Of a stretch of DNA of 64,000 nt, positions 25,617 through 34,319 are shown in pieces (position 1 is the stretch's first letter; each line of letters starts with the position of its first letter). Below the pieces are notes generated by a model that was given only the letters and a program-made list of their open reading frames with translations, was not told the origin of the DNA and did no database searches. The stretch lies in assembly GCF_003202235.1 (NCBI RefSeq), contig NZ_MASU01000005.1, positions 1,488,001 to 1,552,000 of the forward strand, in the 5' to 3' direction. Origin of the DNA: Prauserella flavalba (lineage in GTDB: Bacteria; Actinomycetota; Actinomycetes; Mycobacteriales; Pseudonocardiaceae). A program made the position numbers and the translations under genes.

Positions 25617-26839
25617 GACACCGCTCCCCGCCGGACGGGCATCCGTTTCATGCCGCGGCTCATCATCGTCGTGTGCCATTCCTCCGGCCCGTCGAGTGCG
25701 AGGTCCGGCAGCGCGTCGAGCACGGCGGGAATCGCGACCTGAGCCTCCAGGCGGGCGAGGAAGTTGCCGAGGCAGTGGTGCACGCCGAAGCCGAACGCGA
25801 CGTGGTTGTTGGGCTGCCGCGTGATGTCGAGCTCGTGCGGCCGGTCGAAGACCTCGGGATCGCGGTTGGCCGCGCTCTGCACGAGGAACACGTTGTCACC
25901 CTTGCGCAGGGTCTTCCCGCGCAGCTCGACGTCCTCGGCCAGCAGCCGCTGCTCCAGCCGGGACGGGCCGTCGAACCGGAGCAGCTCCTCGACCGCGGTG
26001 GTGATCCGCTCTGGCTCCTCGCGCAGCAGGCGCCACTGCTCGGGATGCCGCAGCAGCTGGCGGGTGCCGTTGGCGATCAGGTTCGTGGTCGTCTCGTGCC
26101 CGCCGAAGACCAGCAGCGCGCACGTCGCGATGATCTCCTGGTCGTCCAGCGGAGGCTCCACGTCGTGGGCGGTGACGAGGCTGGAGATCACGTCGTCGCC
26201 GGGATCGCGGCGGATCTTCGCGACCAGATCCCTGAGGTACCCGGTCAGCTCCACGAGGCCCTGCTGTGCGAGCTCCCGGCGCCCCGGCTCGCCCTGCGCG
26301 CCGAAGACGAGCGTGAGGATGTCGTCGGACCACTTCTTGAACAGGTCGCGGTCCTGCGCGGGCACGCCGATCAGCTCGGCCACCACGATCGCCGGGATCG
26401 GGTAGGCGAAGTCGGTGACGAAGTCGAAGCGCTCGCGGCCCTCCAGCCCGGCGAGGGTCTCCTTGACGACCTGCTCGACGCGGGGCCGCCACGTCGCGAC
26501 GCGTTTCGGGCTGAACGCGGGCATCACCAGCTTGCGCAACCGCGTGTGCTCCGGCGGGTCGAGGAAGACCATCCAGTGCCGCAGCACGTCGAACGTCGGC
26601 GCCCTCGCGGCCCGCTTCTCCTCCGACAGGTGCGTCTCGTAGACGGGCCGCACGCGGTCGGACGAGAAGGCGGGGTTGCGCAGCGCCCACAGCACGTCGG
26701 CGTGCTTGTGCAGGAACCACGCCCGGTACCGCTCGTTCCAGTGGACCGGATGTTCCGCCAGCATGTGCGCGAAGTAGGGGTAGGGATCCGCGAGGCGTTC
26801 CCCACCCAGCATGTCGTCGAGCTCCAGCGTCTCAACCAC
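25613..26839 (-). CDS. Cytochrome P450
   Basis: 408 residues, typical of bacterial class I P450s. The I-helix oxygen motif is FGGHETTTN, the K-helix is EELLRF, and the heme loop FGFGVHHCLGN places the Cys ligand near residue 355. GTG 26839 overlaps the thiolase stop by eight bases. It would hydroxylate a substrate using O2 and electrons from the ferredoxin/reductase pair at 21.5-23.0 kb, which shares the same operator. The sequence does not look like the steroid CYP125 group; the subfamily cannot be set by eye. Confidence 0.93.
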   Translation of the reverse strand: MVETLELDDMLGGERLADPYPYFAHMLAEHPVHWNERYRAWFLHKHADVLWALRNPAFSSDRVRPVYETHLSEEKRAARAPTFDVLRHWMVFLDPPEHTRLRKLVMPAFSPKRVATWRPRVEQVVKETLAGLEGRERFDFVTDFAYPIPAIVVAELIGVPAQDRDLFKKWSDDILTLVFGAQGEPGRRELAQQGLVELTGYLRDLVAKIRRDPGDDVISSLVTAHDVEPPLDDQEIIATCALLVFGGHETTTNLIANGTRQLLRHPEQWRLLREEPERITTAVEELLRFDGPSRLEQRLLAEDVELRGKTLRKGDNVFLVQSAANRDPEVFDRPHELDITRQPNNHVAFGFGVHHCLGNFLARLEAQVAIPAVLDALPDLALDGPEEWHTTMMSRGMKRMPVRRGAVS

Positions 26840-27965
26840 CGAGCACCACCACCACACACCCGTTTCCGTCGATTCCGGCGGTGCCGCCGCCCATCGTCTC
26901 CACGGCGGCGACCCGCGCTCCTTCCACCTGTCGTGCCCCGGCCTCGCCGCGCACCTGCCACACGGCCTCGGCGACCTGGGCGAGCCCCGTGGCGCCGAGG
27001 GGATGTCCCCGGCTGAGCAGCCCGCCCGAGGGGTTCACCGGCTGGCGGCCGCCGAGCGCGGTGTGCCCGGACAGCACCAGGTCGCAGCCGCCGCCGGGCT
27101 CGGCGATGCCGAGCGCCTCGGTGGCCGTGATCTCCCCGATCGTGAACGCGTCGTGCACCTCGAACAGGTCCACGTCCTCGGGGCCGATCCCGGCCTCCTG
27201 CCAGGCGTCCCCGGCCACGCGGGCCATCAGCTCGTAGCCCCAGGGCTGGGTGCTGCGGTGGTCCCACAGCTCGCCCGAGCGCAGCGCCGAGGCCGCGATG
27301 CGCACGTCGCGGCCGACGCCGCGCTCCCCGCCGATCACCGCGGCCGTGGCGGCGTCGGAGATGTCGCAGCACTGCAGCAGCGTCAGCGGGTCGGCGACCA
27401 TCCGGGAGGCGAGCACCTCCTCGGCGGTCACCTCGGCCCCGTGCTGGGCGCGCGGGTTGAGCGCCCCGTGCCTGCGGTTCTTCACCGAGACGGCCGCGAG
27501 CGCCTTGGGCTCAAGGCCGTAGAGGTGCTCGTAGCGGCTGGCGACCATCGCGTACACGCCGGGCAGGGCCAGCCCGGCCCGGCCCTCGACGTCGGTCTCC
27601 TCGGGCGTGATCGGCCCGGAGAAGTGCAGGGTCATGGTCTCCACGCCCAGGCAGAGCACGCGCCGGAAGCGGCCGGAGAGCACCGCGTGGCGCGCCTCGT
27701 GCAGGGCGGTCGACGACGTCGCGCAGGCGTTCTCGAAGGTCAGGATCGGCACACCGGTGATCCCGAGCAGCTGCAGCGCGCGCTGCGCCGTGCCGGGGGC
27801 GCCGAACACGGTGCCCGCGAAGACGGCGTCGAGCTCGCGCACGTCGCCGACCCCGGCGTCGTCGAGCGCCTCGGTGACCGCCTGCTGGACGAGGGCCGGC
27901 GCGCCCACCCCGGGCTGGCGCCCGAACCGGGACGTGCCGACGCCGTGGACGAAAGCCGCGCTCAT
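26832..27965 (-). CDS. SCP2-type (lipid-transfer-like) thiolase
   Basis: 377 residues from ATG 27965, which overlaps the DUF35 gene as ATGA. The nucleophile Cys81 lies in ENACATSSTAL and the catalytic His in SRGHPLGATG. The second Cys of degradative thiolases is replaced (ETMGGGTAG), as in SCP2-type enzymes that often act as aldolases or thiolases on branched or cyclic acyl-CoA. Its DUF35 neighbour is the usual partner for this class, as in the side-chain enzymes of cholesterol-degrading actinobacteria. Confidence 0.85.
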   Translation of the reverse strand: MSAAFVHGVGTSRFGRQPGVGAPALVQQAVTEALDDAGVGDVRELDAVFAGTVFGAPGTAQRALQLLGITGVPILTFENACATSSTALHEARHAVLSGRFRRVLCLGVETMTLHFSGPITPEETDVEGRAGLALPGVYAMVASRYEHLYGLEPKALAAVSVKNRRHGALNPRAQHGAEVTAEEVLASRMVADPLTLLQCCDISDAATAAVIGGERGVGRDVRIAASALRSGELWDHRSTQPWGYELMARVAGDAWQEAGIGPEDVDLFEVHDAFTIGEITATEALGIAEPGGGCDLVLSGHTALGGRQPVNPSGGLLSRGHPLGATGLAQVAEAVWQVRGEAGARQVEGARVAAVETMGGGTAGIDGNGCVVVVLGG

Positions 27966-28336
27966 GACTCCTCCTCCGCGGGAACGGCGACGAGGTCGCC
28001 GGTCTCGGACGTGCCCGTGACGCGGGCCCGGCTCGCGGGCGGCAGCGGGCGGTCGCCCGGCGTGCGGACCAGCACGCGAGGCCCGTCGTCGAGCACGACG
28101 TAGGCCACCGCGTAGGGCGGGGTGTGGCCGGGTACGCGCACCCGCAGGCACGTGGAGGCCCACACCTCGCCCTCGGGCGAGAACGCGCTGTCCGCGACGG
28201 GTTCCCTGCACAGCGGGCACGTCAGCACCTGCTGGGCGACGGGGTAGCCGCACCCGGTGCACCGCCAGCCGAGGACGGCGACGCCGTCGGGGCCGGTCCG
28301 GACCCGCGGTCGCGGGTCACCGGTCGTGGTGCTCAT
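27962..28336 (-). CDS. Zn-ribbon/OB-fold protein (DUF35 family), thiolase partner
   Basis: 124 residues from ATG 28336 with a GAAGGAG site. The N-terminal zinc ribbon has Cys pairs in WRCTGCGYP and LTCPLC; an OB-fold follows (LRVRVPGHTPPYAVAYVVLDDGPRV has the family beat). DUF35 proteins bind SCP2-type thiolases and HMG-CoA synthase-like enzymes and gate or complete their active sites. The stop overlaps the thiolase start, supporting a complex. Confidence 0.88.
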   Translation of the reverse strand: MSTTTGDPRPRVRTGPDGVAVLGWRCTGCGYPVAQQVLTCPLCREPVADSAFSPEGEVWASTCLRVRVPGHTPPYAVAYVVLDDGPRVLVRTPGDRPLPPASRARVTGTSETGDLVAVPAEEES

Positions 28337-28367
28337 CGGTCTCCTTCCACAGGGCAGGGGCGGCGGG

Positions 28368-29138
28368 TCATCGCGGCGCCATCCGCACACCGGCGTCGAC
28401 ACGGATGACTTCGCCGTTGAGGTACGTCGTCTCCAGGCAGGTCCGGACCACGTTGGCGATGTCGGCGGCCCTGCCGAGCCGCTTCGGGAACACGTTGGCC
28501 TCGCGCAGGTAGCCGCGGACCTCCTCGCTCGCGGCGCGCACCATCGGTGTGTCGATGGTCCCGGGGCACACGCACAGCACGCGCACCCCGCACGAGGCGA
28601 GATCGCGGGCCAGCGGCAGGGTCAGGGCGACGATGCCGCCTTTCGACGCGGCGTACGACGCCTGCCCGACCTGCCCCTCGAACGCCGCGATCGAGCCGAC
28701 GTTGACGATCACGCCCCGCTCGCCGTCCTCGCCGGGCTCGTTGCGGGCCATCACCCCGGCGACGTTGCGCAGCACGTCGAACGCGCCCACCAGGTTGACC
28801 TCGATGCCCTGCCGGAAGCGCTCCAGCGGGAACAACGTCCCGTCGCGCGCGACGACCCGGGCCGCCGGGCTGATCCCGGCGCTGTTGACGAGCACGTCGA
28901 TGCGGCCGAAGCGCTTGCCGACCTCCTCGACCGTGGCGGAGACCTGGGCGGGATCGGTGACGTCGAGCGGGAAGAACTCCGCCGCCTCACCGAGTTCGGC
29001 GCACAGCTCGGGCCCGCGCGAGCCCGGCAGGTCGAGCACCGCGACCCGGCCGCCGCCGTCGGCGAGCATGCGCGCGACGCCCTCGCCGATGCCCGAGGCA
29101 CCGCCGGTGACCACTCCCACCGCGCCGGTGACGCGCAC
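28368..29138 (-). CDS. Short-chain dehydrogenase/reductase (SDR)
   Basis: 256 residues from GTG 29138, two bases after the thiolase stop. VTGGASGIGEGVA is the cofactor loop; VNSAG, a Ser in NVGSIAA and YAASK complete the active site. It may reduce or oxidise a 3-hydroxyacyl-CoA just before thiolysis by the enzyme encoded upstream. A 31-base gap separates it from the DUF35 gene. Confidence 0.88.
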   Translation of the reverse strand: MRVTGAVGVVTGGASGIGEGVARMLADGGGRVAVLDLPGSRGPELCAELGEAAEFFPLDVTDPAQVSATVEEVGKRFGRIDVLVNSAGISPAARVVARDGTLFPLERFRQGIEVNLVGAFDVLRNVAGVMARNEPGEDGERGVIVNVGSIAAFEGQVGQASYAASKGGIVALTLPLARDLASCGVRVLCVCPGTIDTPMVRAASEEVRGYLREANVFPKRLGRAADIANVVRTCLETTYLNGEVIRVDAGVRMAPR

Positions 29139-29140
29139 GG

Positions 29141-30295
29141 CTACACCCGCTCCAGGATCGTGGCGTTGGCCAGCCCGCCGCCCTCGCACATGGTCTGCAG
29201 GCCGTAGCGGGCGCCGGTGCGCCGCAGCTCGTGGACGAGCGTGGTCATCAGCCGCGCGCCCGACGCGCCGAGCGGGTGGCCGAGCGCCATCGCCCCGCCG
29301 TTGACGTTGACCCGGTCGAGGTCGACGCCGAGGTCCTTGGCCCACGCGAGCACCACCGCGGCGAACGCCTCGTTGCACTCGTAGAGGTCGATGTCGTCCA
29401 CCGTCAGGCCGGCGCGGTCGAGCACCCTGCGGGTCGCCGGGATCGGGCCGGAAAGAATGAGCACCGGGTCGCTGCCGACCACGGTGGCCGTGTGGACCCT
29501 GGCGATCGGGGTGAGCCCGAACTGTTCCACCGCGCGGTCCGAGGCGACCAGCACGGCCGCGGCGCCGTCGGCGATCTGGCTGGCGAGCGGGGCGTTGTGG
29601 ATGCCGCCCTCCCGGATCGGCGGGATGCTCCGCATCTTGTCCCGGTCGGAGCTGCGCCGGACGCCCTCGTCGGCGGTGACCCCGGCGACCTCCAGCAGCT
29701 GCCCGGCGAACCGGCCCTCGTCGTGAGCGCGGGCGGCCTTGGCGTGGCTGGCGATCGCGAGGTCGAACATCGCCTCGCGGTCGATCCCCCACTTCTCGGC
29801 GATCAGGTCGCCGCCGCGGAACTGGTGGATCTCCTCGTCCCCGTAGTGCTTGGCCCAGCCCGCGCCGCCGAAGGGGTAGCCATAGCCGAGCTTCGGGTCG
29901 CCCGAGCTGTTGAGGGGCACCCGGCTCATCACCTCGACCCCGCCCGCGACCACCAGGTCCTGCTCGCCGGACTTCACCGCCTGCGCGGCGAACTGTACGG
30001 CCTGCTGGGACGAGCCGCACTGCCGGTCGATGGTGACGGCGGGGACCTCGACGGGCAGGCCCGCGGAGAGCCAGGCGTTGCGGCCGACGTTCCATGCCTG
30101 CTCGCCCAGCTGCGCCACGCAGCCGGCGATCACGTCGTCGACGCGTGCGGGATCGACCCCGGTGCGCTCCAGCAGGGCGGCGAAGACGTCGCCGAGGAGG
30201 TCGGCCGGGTGCAGCCCGCTGAGCCCTCCGCCGCGCCTTCCGGTCGGGGTGCGGACTGCGTCCACAATGTACGCCTGGGGGCGCGACCCGGTCAT
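29141..30295 (-). CDS. Acetyl-CoA acetyltransferase-type thiolase
   Basis: 384 residues from ATG 30295, overlapping the preceding stop as ATGA. All three catalytic sites of degradative thiolases are present: Cys93 in [10 protein letters not shown], His in [10 protein letters not shown] and the second Cys in TMCEGGG. It cleaves a 3-ketoacyl-CoA with CoA. With the SDR that follows and the two MaoC hydratases that head the operon, it completes a beta-oxidation spiral. Confidence 0.92.
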   Translation of the reverse strand: MTGSRPQAYIVDAVRTPTGRRGGGLSGLHPADLLGDVFAALLERTGVDPARVDDVIAGCVAQLGEQAWNVGRNAWLSAGLPVEVPAVTIDRQCGSSQQAVQFAAQAVKSGEQDLVVAGGVEVMSRVPLNSSGDPKLGYGYPFGGAGWAKHYGDEEIHQFRGGDLIAEKWGIDREAMFDLAIASHAKAARAHDEGRFAGQLLEVAGVTADEGVRRSSDRDKMRSIPPIREGGIHNAPLASQIADGAAAVLVASDRAVEQFGLTPIARVHTATVVGSDPVLILSGPIPATRRVLDRAGLTVDDIDLYECNEAFAAVVLAWAKDLGVDLDRVNVNGGAMALGHPLGASGARLMTTLVHELRRTGARYGLQTMCEGGGLANATILERV

Positions 30296-31158
30296 GTCAT
30301 CACCTCTCGTTCTGCTGCGGTGTGCTGGTGTGTGCGCTCGGTGTCCCACAGTTCCTCCAGCCCGGAGGGCAGCCGCTCCTGCTGGAGCCGTGGCCGGACC
30401 ACGACGGCGAGGTCGGCCAGCGCGGCGTGCCACGCGGCGGTGCCGGGCTCGGGGGTGAGGCGCACGAGCGTCGTGTCGAGTCCCCAGCCGTCGCGCTCGG
30501 CCAGCAGCCGGTGCGCCAGCGCGGCGGCGTCCTCGGCACCGGGGTCCCACGTCCGCACGGCCGGGCGGCGCAGCCGGCGGCACGCGGGCCCGAGCGAGCG
30601 CTCGAGTCGTTGCCAGACCGCTGTTCCGTCCGCTTCGGACACCGGGCTGAGCGCGTACGCCGAGGCGACCGCCGGTGCGGCCTGGCCGAGCAGCCACAGT
30701 GTGGGCTCCAGCGCGTACGGCGCCGGTGTCACGCGCACGCGGGTCTCGGGGTTCACGGTGTGCTGCGGCAGCCCGGCGGGGATGGTGTGGCGCGGGCCGC
30801 GGTGGGCGAACGGCGTGGTGCCCGCCGCGGCGAGCAGGACGTCGGTCCACTCGGTCAGCCCCGCCTCGTCGTCGCCGCGCAGGCCGAGCGCGAGCCTGCC
30901 GCCGAGCAGCTGATCGGCGACGTGGCGTTCCTCGGCCAGGTACAGCGGGTGGTGCCCGGCGACCGCCGTGGCGGCGCCGATCAGCAGTGTGCGCGTCGGC
31001 TCGGCGCACGTGACGGCCGCGGCGAGCGCCACCTCGGGCCGCCCGGCCGGCGCGTCGAGCCAGACCAGGTCGAGTGCCGCCTCCTCGACGGCCGCCGCCA
31101 GCGCGGGCACCTCCACGAGCGACACCGTGGCCAGGTCGAGAGTGACGCCGATCCTCAT
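30292..31158 (-). CDS. Luciferase-like flavin oxidoreductase, divergent
   Basis: 288 residues from ATG 31158. MRIGVTLDLATVSL and LDLVWLDAPAGR resemble the first strands of the luciferase-like monooxygenase (LLM) barrel, and LIGAATAVAGHHPLYLAEER matches its third segment. Several parts are short or degenerate compared with its neighbour at 31155-32111. The two genes overlap, so this may be a non-catalytic partner, as in the two-subunit bacterial luciferases. F420 or FMN use cannot be told by eye. Confidence 0.65.
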   Translation of the reverse strand: MRIGVTLDLATVSLVEVPALAAAVEEAALDLVWLDAPAGRPEVALAAAVTCAEPTRTLLIGAATAVAGHHPLYLAEERHVADQLLGGRLALGLRGDDEAGLTEWTDVLLAAAGTTPFAHRGPRHTIPAGLPQHTVNPETRVRVTPAPYALEPTLWLLGQAAPAVASAYALSPVSEADGTAVWQRLERSLGPACRRLRRPAVRTWDPGAEDAAALAHRLLAERDGWGLDTTLVRLTPEPGTAAWHAALADLAVVVRPRLQQERLPSGLEELWDTERTHQHTAAEREVMT

Positions 31159-32111
31159 GCCGCCACCGCCTTCAGCACGGTTCCGGCGAGCAGTTCGAGT
31201 TGCTCGCCGAGCTCGCGGCCGGAGACGAAGTCGAAGTTGACCCTGGCCACAATGGTGTCCACCCCGGCGTCGGCGATCTCCCCGAAGCGGGCCGTGACTT
31301 CGTCCGGGCTACCGACGACCGCGCTCGTGGCGGTGCGGTCGACCTGTCCCTGGAGCCGCCCGGGGCTGGTGAAGCCGTGGCCGCCGTCGAGCACCCACCA
31401 CGCACCGGCCTCCTCGGTGTAGTGGCGCCGCAGCCGCGGGAGGAACCAGGAGCGCGCGGCCTCGCCGTCGACGTCCACCCAGGTGTCCTTGATCATGCCG
31501 ATCCGGCCGGGCTCACGGCCCGCGTCGCGCGCCGCGCCGGTGATCGTGGCGACCGCGCGGCGGATGCCCTCGGTGTCGAGAGTCTGCGGCAGCAGGGCCG
31601 ACATCCCGTGGCGGCCGATGCGTTCCAGCGCCGCGCGGGCCATCCCGCCGCCCCACATGGCGTCAGAGCGCCGGTCGCGCGGCTCGCGGTCGAGCACGCG
31701 CAGACCCTCGTCCATGCGGCGCCCGCGTCCCGTGCGCGGCAGACCCAGCGCGTCGAACTCCGCGTCGCGGTGTCCCAGTCCGACGCCGAGCTCCAGCCGT
31801 CCGCGCGCCGCGTCGTCCACCGCGGCCGCGAGCGAGCGCAGGCGCTCGGGATCGTGCTGGGGCAGCAGCACCATCGCGGTCCCGAGCCGCAGCGTCGTGG
31901 TGGCCGCCGCGGCGGCGGCGACCGGCAGCAGCGGCGCCGGGCAGAACGCGTCGTACCAGAGGCGGTGCTCGGCGAGCCACAGGTGGGCGTAGCCGAGCTG
32001 CTCCACTTTCCTCGCCACTGCGGGAAAGTCGCGGTAGAGCCTCGGAAGCTGGTGCGGCCGGGTCACCGTGGACTGGAACGTCCACAGCCCGACTCCCATC
32101 TCGACACCCAT
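31155..32111 (-). CDS. LLM-class flavin- or F420-dependent oxidoreductase
   Basis: 318 residues. GVGLWTFQSTVTRPHQL, YAHLWLAEHRLWYD, LRLGTAMVLLPQHDP and LELGVGLGHRDAE follow the classic order of LLM-family barrels. ATG 32111 or 32099 could start; neither has a strong site. The enzyme likely oxidises or reduces an acyl-CoA or ring intermediate with FMN or F420. It is third in the eleven-gene unit, after the two MaoC genes. Confidence 0.8.
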   Translation of the reverse strand: MGVEMGVGLWTFQSTVTRPHQLPRLYRDFPAVARKVEQLGYAHLWLAEHRLWYDAFCPAPLLPVAAAAAATTTLRLGTAMVLLPQHDPERLRSLAAAVDDAARGRLELGVGLGHRDAEFDALGLPRTGRGRRMDEGLRVLDREPRDRRSDAMWGGGMARAALERIGRHGMSALLPQTLDTEGIRRAVATITGAARDAGREPGRIGMIKDTWVDVDGEAARSWFLPRLRRHYTEEAGAWWVLDGGHGFTSPGRLQGQVDRTATSAVVGSPDEVTARFGEIADAGVDTIVARVNFDFVSGRELGEQLELLAGTVLKAVAA

Positions 32112-32118
32112 GTCCGGG

Positions 32119-32553
32119 TCAGTCCCGGACCAGGTGCGTGACGTCGGTGGTGGCGGTGCCCGCGAGCACCACCCGCTCGCCCACGACCAGCTCGACGTCG
32201 CAGTCGGCGAGCGTGCGGCCCCTGTCCTCGCGCAGCGCCGACACCGTCCCGCGGGCGACGACGTGGTCGCCGCCGAGCACGTTGCCCTGGAACCGCACCC
32301 GGATGCCGCGCAGGTGCTCGTGTCCGCCGGTCCAGGCGGCGAGCATGTTCATCACGTAGGCGAGGTTGTTGGGGCCCTGGTTGACGGGCTTGTCCCCCAT
32401 CCCCAGCGCGCGCACGGCGTCGAGGTCGAAGTGGATGGGGTTGGGGTCCACCAGTACCAGCGCCATCGTCTTCATCTTCTCCGCGCTGACGGCGGGCAGT
32501 TCCCAGCCCGGGATCACGGTGCCCGCCCGCACGGTGCCGCTCGTCGTGGTCAT
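32119..32553 (-). CDS. MaoC-like hydratase (hot-dog fold)
   Basis: 144 residues from ATG 32553, overlapping the preceding stop as ATGA. The hydratase motif is seen as DPNPIHFDLDAVRALG, with the Asp and His that form the catalytic pair. NQGPNNLAYVMNML is the next helix. This is the catalytic-type MaoC; its neighbour is a FAS1-like MaoC, and actinobacterial enzymes of this kind act as heterodimers (as in ChsH1-ChsH2). It hydrates an enoyl-CoA. Confidence 0.85.
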   Translation of the reverse strand: MTTTSGTVRAGTVIPGWELPAVSAEKMKTMALVLVDPNPIHFDLDAVRALGMGDKPVNQGPNNLAYVMNMLAAWTGGHEHLRGIRVRFQGNVLGGDHVVARGTVSALREDRGRTLADCDVELVVGERVVLAGTATTDVTHLVRD

Positions 32554-32990
32554 GCGTCCCTCCTCGGGAAGACGATGGAGTTGTAGGTGGACGCGGCGAG
32601 CTCGCCCGCGGCATCGGTGAGCGCCAGCCGGAACCCGACGATGTCGAAGACGCCGGTTCGCTTGCCGCGCTTGCGTTCGGCGGAGACGAACTCGCCGCTG
32701 ACGGTGAAGCTCTCGCCGACCTGGAGCGGGCGTTCGAGCACGGTCTCGTGCTCGCCGAACATCGGCCCGTCGGCGGCGGTCGCACCGCAGATCGCGAAGA
32801 CCTCGTCCCAGCTGACGCCCTTGCCGACCGCCACGCTGATGTAGGCGAACAGCGGGTGCGCCACCGTGCCGTTCCTCGGCGACCCGACGACGTCGTTGAG
32901 GAGCCAGTCGACGTACGGCTCGATGGTGTAGGTCCCGCCGGGGATCGGGCGGCCGACGATCGCCGCCAGCTCGCTCTCGGTCATCGTCAT
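32550..32990 (-). CDS. MaoC-like N-terminal (FAS1-type) hot-dog protein
   Basis: 146 residues from ATG 32990, preceded by GGAGTC. IVGRPIPGGTYTIEPYVDWLLND, GTVAHPLFAYISVAVG and VLERPLQVGESFTVSG are typical of the MaoC_dehydratas_N group. It lacks the Asp-His pair and probably forms the inactive half of a heterodimer with the overlapping MaoC gene. It is the first gene of the eleven-gene leftward unit driven by the promoter with box C. Confidence 0.85.
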   Translation of the reverse strand: MTMTESELAAIVGRPIPGGTYTIEPYVDWLLNDVVGSPRNGTVAHPLFAYISVAVGKGVSWDEVFAICGATAADGPMFGEHETVLERPLQVGESFTVSGEFVSAERKRGKRTGVFDIVGFRLALTDAAGELAASTYNSIVFPRRDA

Positions 32991-33008
32991 CGAGACTCCA
33001 ATTCACCA

Positions 33009-33054
33009 ACCAACTGATTGGTAGAAGTCTGCCAGACGGCGCCCGCCCTGCCAA
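33009..33054 (-). promoter_or_regulatory. Promoter and operator box C of the MaoC-thiolase-P450 operon
   Basis: Reading leftward, TTGGCA (33054-33049), a 17-base spacer and CAGACT (33031-33026) form the promoter. The box at 33009-33022 is ACCAA-CTGA-TTGGT and begins three bases past the -10, across the expected start of transcription. Confidence 0.7.
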
Positions 33055-33074
33055 GCACCTCGGCGGGCGCGCAC

Positions 33075-33115
33075 GAGAAAGGGCCTGAGCCGGCGTGCGG
33101 CTCAGGCCCTTTCTC
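33075..33115. terminator. Strong 18-bp hairpin after the TetR gene
   Basis: A perfect 18-base inverted repeat (33075-33092 with 33098-33115) closes a five-base GCGTG loop. It lies between the stop of the TetR-family gene and the next leftward promoter, so it insulates the two units. Leftward transcripts end the stem in CTTTCTC-complement bases rather than a U-tract. Confidence 0.85.
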
Positions 33116-33133
33116 CTCGACAGTGTGCCCGGG

Positions 33134-33817
33134 TCAGCCCCGGGAGAAGGCCCCGCGCAGCGCCTCGATCCCGCCGGCCGAGGCGACCGCGGACTCGGAG
33201 GCGACCGACGACACGATCATGCCGATGTAGACGTCCGCCAGCTGCTCCGCGGTCTTCGGCCCGTCGGGCCGGTACCACCGGGTCATCGAGTTCAGCTCAC
33301 CGGTGATCACGATGGCGGCCAGCCGGGAGTCGATCGCCCTGTCGATCACGCCCTCCTGCTGCCCCTCCTCGAGAATGCGCTGAAGCACCACGACGTAGGT
33401 CTCCCCGCCCTCCCGGATCTCGGCGCGCCGCTCCTCGCTGAGCCGGTCGAACTCGCGTAGCTGGATCGTGTACGGCACGAGATGGTCGGCCGCGAACAGC
33501 ACGTGGGTGCGCACGAACGCCGCGAGCTTCTCCAGCGGCTTCTGCTCCGCGTCCGTCACGAGGCGCATGTCCGCGATCGCCTCGTCGTAGACGTCCTTGA
33601 TGATCTTGTAGAGGAAGTCCTCCTTGGACCGGACGTAGTGGTAGAGGCTGCCTTTGAGAATGCCGACCCGGTCGGCGATGTCCTGGATGCTGGTCGCGCT
33701 ATAACCCTTGTCGAGGATCACCTCGGCGGCGGCCTCGACGATCTCGGCGAAGCGCTCCGGGTCCGGCCCGCGACGCGGCCGTCCCCGCTTGGCCGGCTCG
33801 GCGTCGATCTTCGACAT
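33134..33817 (-). CDS. TetR-family repressor, probable master regulator of the cluster
   Basis: 227 residues from ATG 33817. The start follows GGGGGA and removes a 29-residue extension that has no family likeness. The helix-turn-helix is SATSIQDIADRVGILKGSLYHYVRSKED, ideal for TetR. The C-terminal ligand domain (HLVPYTIQLREFDRLSEERRAEI) resembles actinobacterial repressors of lipid and steroid degradation that bind acyl-CoA. It is the last gene of the moaA-VOC-SnoaL-TetR unit, which itself carries box D, so autoregulation is expected. An acyl-CoA intermediate is the likely inducer; that is inference. Confidence 0.85.
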   Translation of the reverse strand: MSKIDAEPAKRGRPRRGPDPERFAEIVEAAAEVILDKGYSATSIQDIADRVGILKGSLYHYVRSKEDFLYKIIKDVYDEAIADMRLVTDAEQKPLEKLAAFVRTHVLFAADHLVPYTIQLREFDRLSEERRAEIREGGETYVVVLQRILEEGQQEGVIDRAIDSRLAAIVITGELNSMTRWYRPDGPKTAEQLADVYIGMIVSSVASESAVASAGGIEALRGAFSRG

Positions 33818-33821
33818 CTGG

Positions 33822-34319
33822 TCACGTCCCCCTTGCCTGAGCTGCGCCCGCAGCCCGGTCGCTGCGTGGCGCGCGGTCGAACCACGGCAGGATAGTCCGG
33901 TCACCCGCGACCCACCGACCGTCCACCCGGCGTTCGGCGATCCGCCAGCCCGGATCGGTGTGCATCAGCAGATCACGGTAGGACGCCGCGACCTCGACCC
34001 GCGCCGGGCCCTCCTCGCCGGTACTCCGCGCGACCAGCGTGGCCCGCACGTGGCTGCGCACGTGCAGCCGCCCGTCGTCGTCCACCCGCGCGCTGACACT
34101 GCCGAGCAGGTGCTGGGTCGTGCGCAGGCCGCGGTGGAGCTCCGCCATCACGGTCGCGACCTCCTCCCCGCCTCGACAACGGAACACGCCGTAGTCGGCG
34201 ACGGCCTCCGGGAGGAAGAGCGCGCGCAGGTCATCGTACGCCTCGTCGTCGATCGCCCAGCAGTACCGCGCGAGCAGCTCGGCGGCCACGGCGGTCGCCC
34301 GCACGTCGTCAGTCACCAT
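33822..34319 (-). CDS. SnoaL-like (NTF2-fold) protein
   Basis: 165 residues from ATG 34319, overlapping the preceding VOC gene by 11 bases. AELLARYCWAIDDEAYDDLRALF and GRLHVRSHVRATLVAR follow the pattern of the polyketide-cyclase/SnoaL-like and ring-hydroxylating dioxygenase beta families. It may act as an isomerase, dehydratase or cyclase; Asp24/Asp25-like acids and a His are present but the active site cannot be confirmed. Confidence 0.72.
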   Translation of the reverse strand: MVTDDVRATAVAAELLARYCWAIDDEAYDDLRALFLPEAVADYGVFRCRGGEEVATVMAELHRGLRTTQHLLGSVSARVDDDGRLHVRSHVRATLVARSTGEEGPARVEVAASYRDLLMHTDPGWRIAERRVDGRWVAGDRTILPWFDRAPRSDRAAGAAQARGT

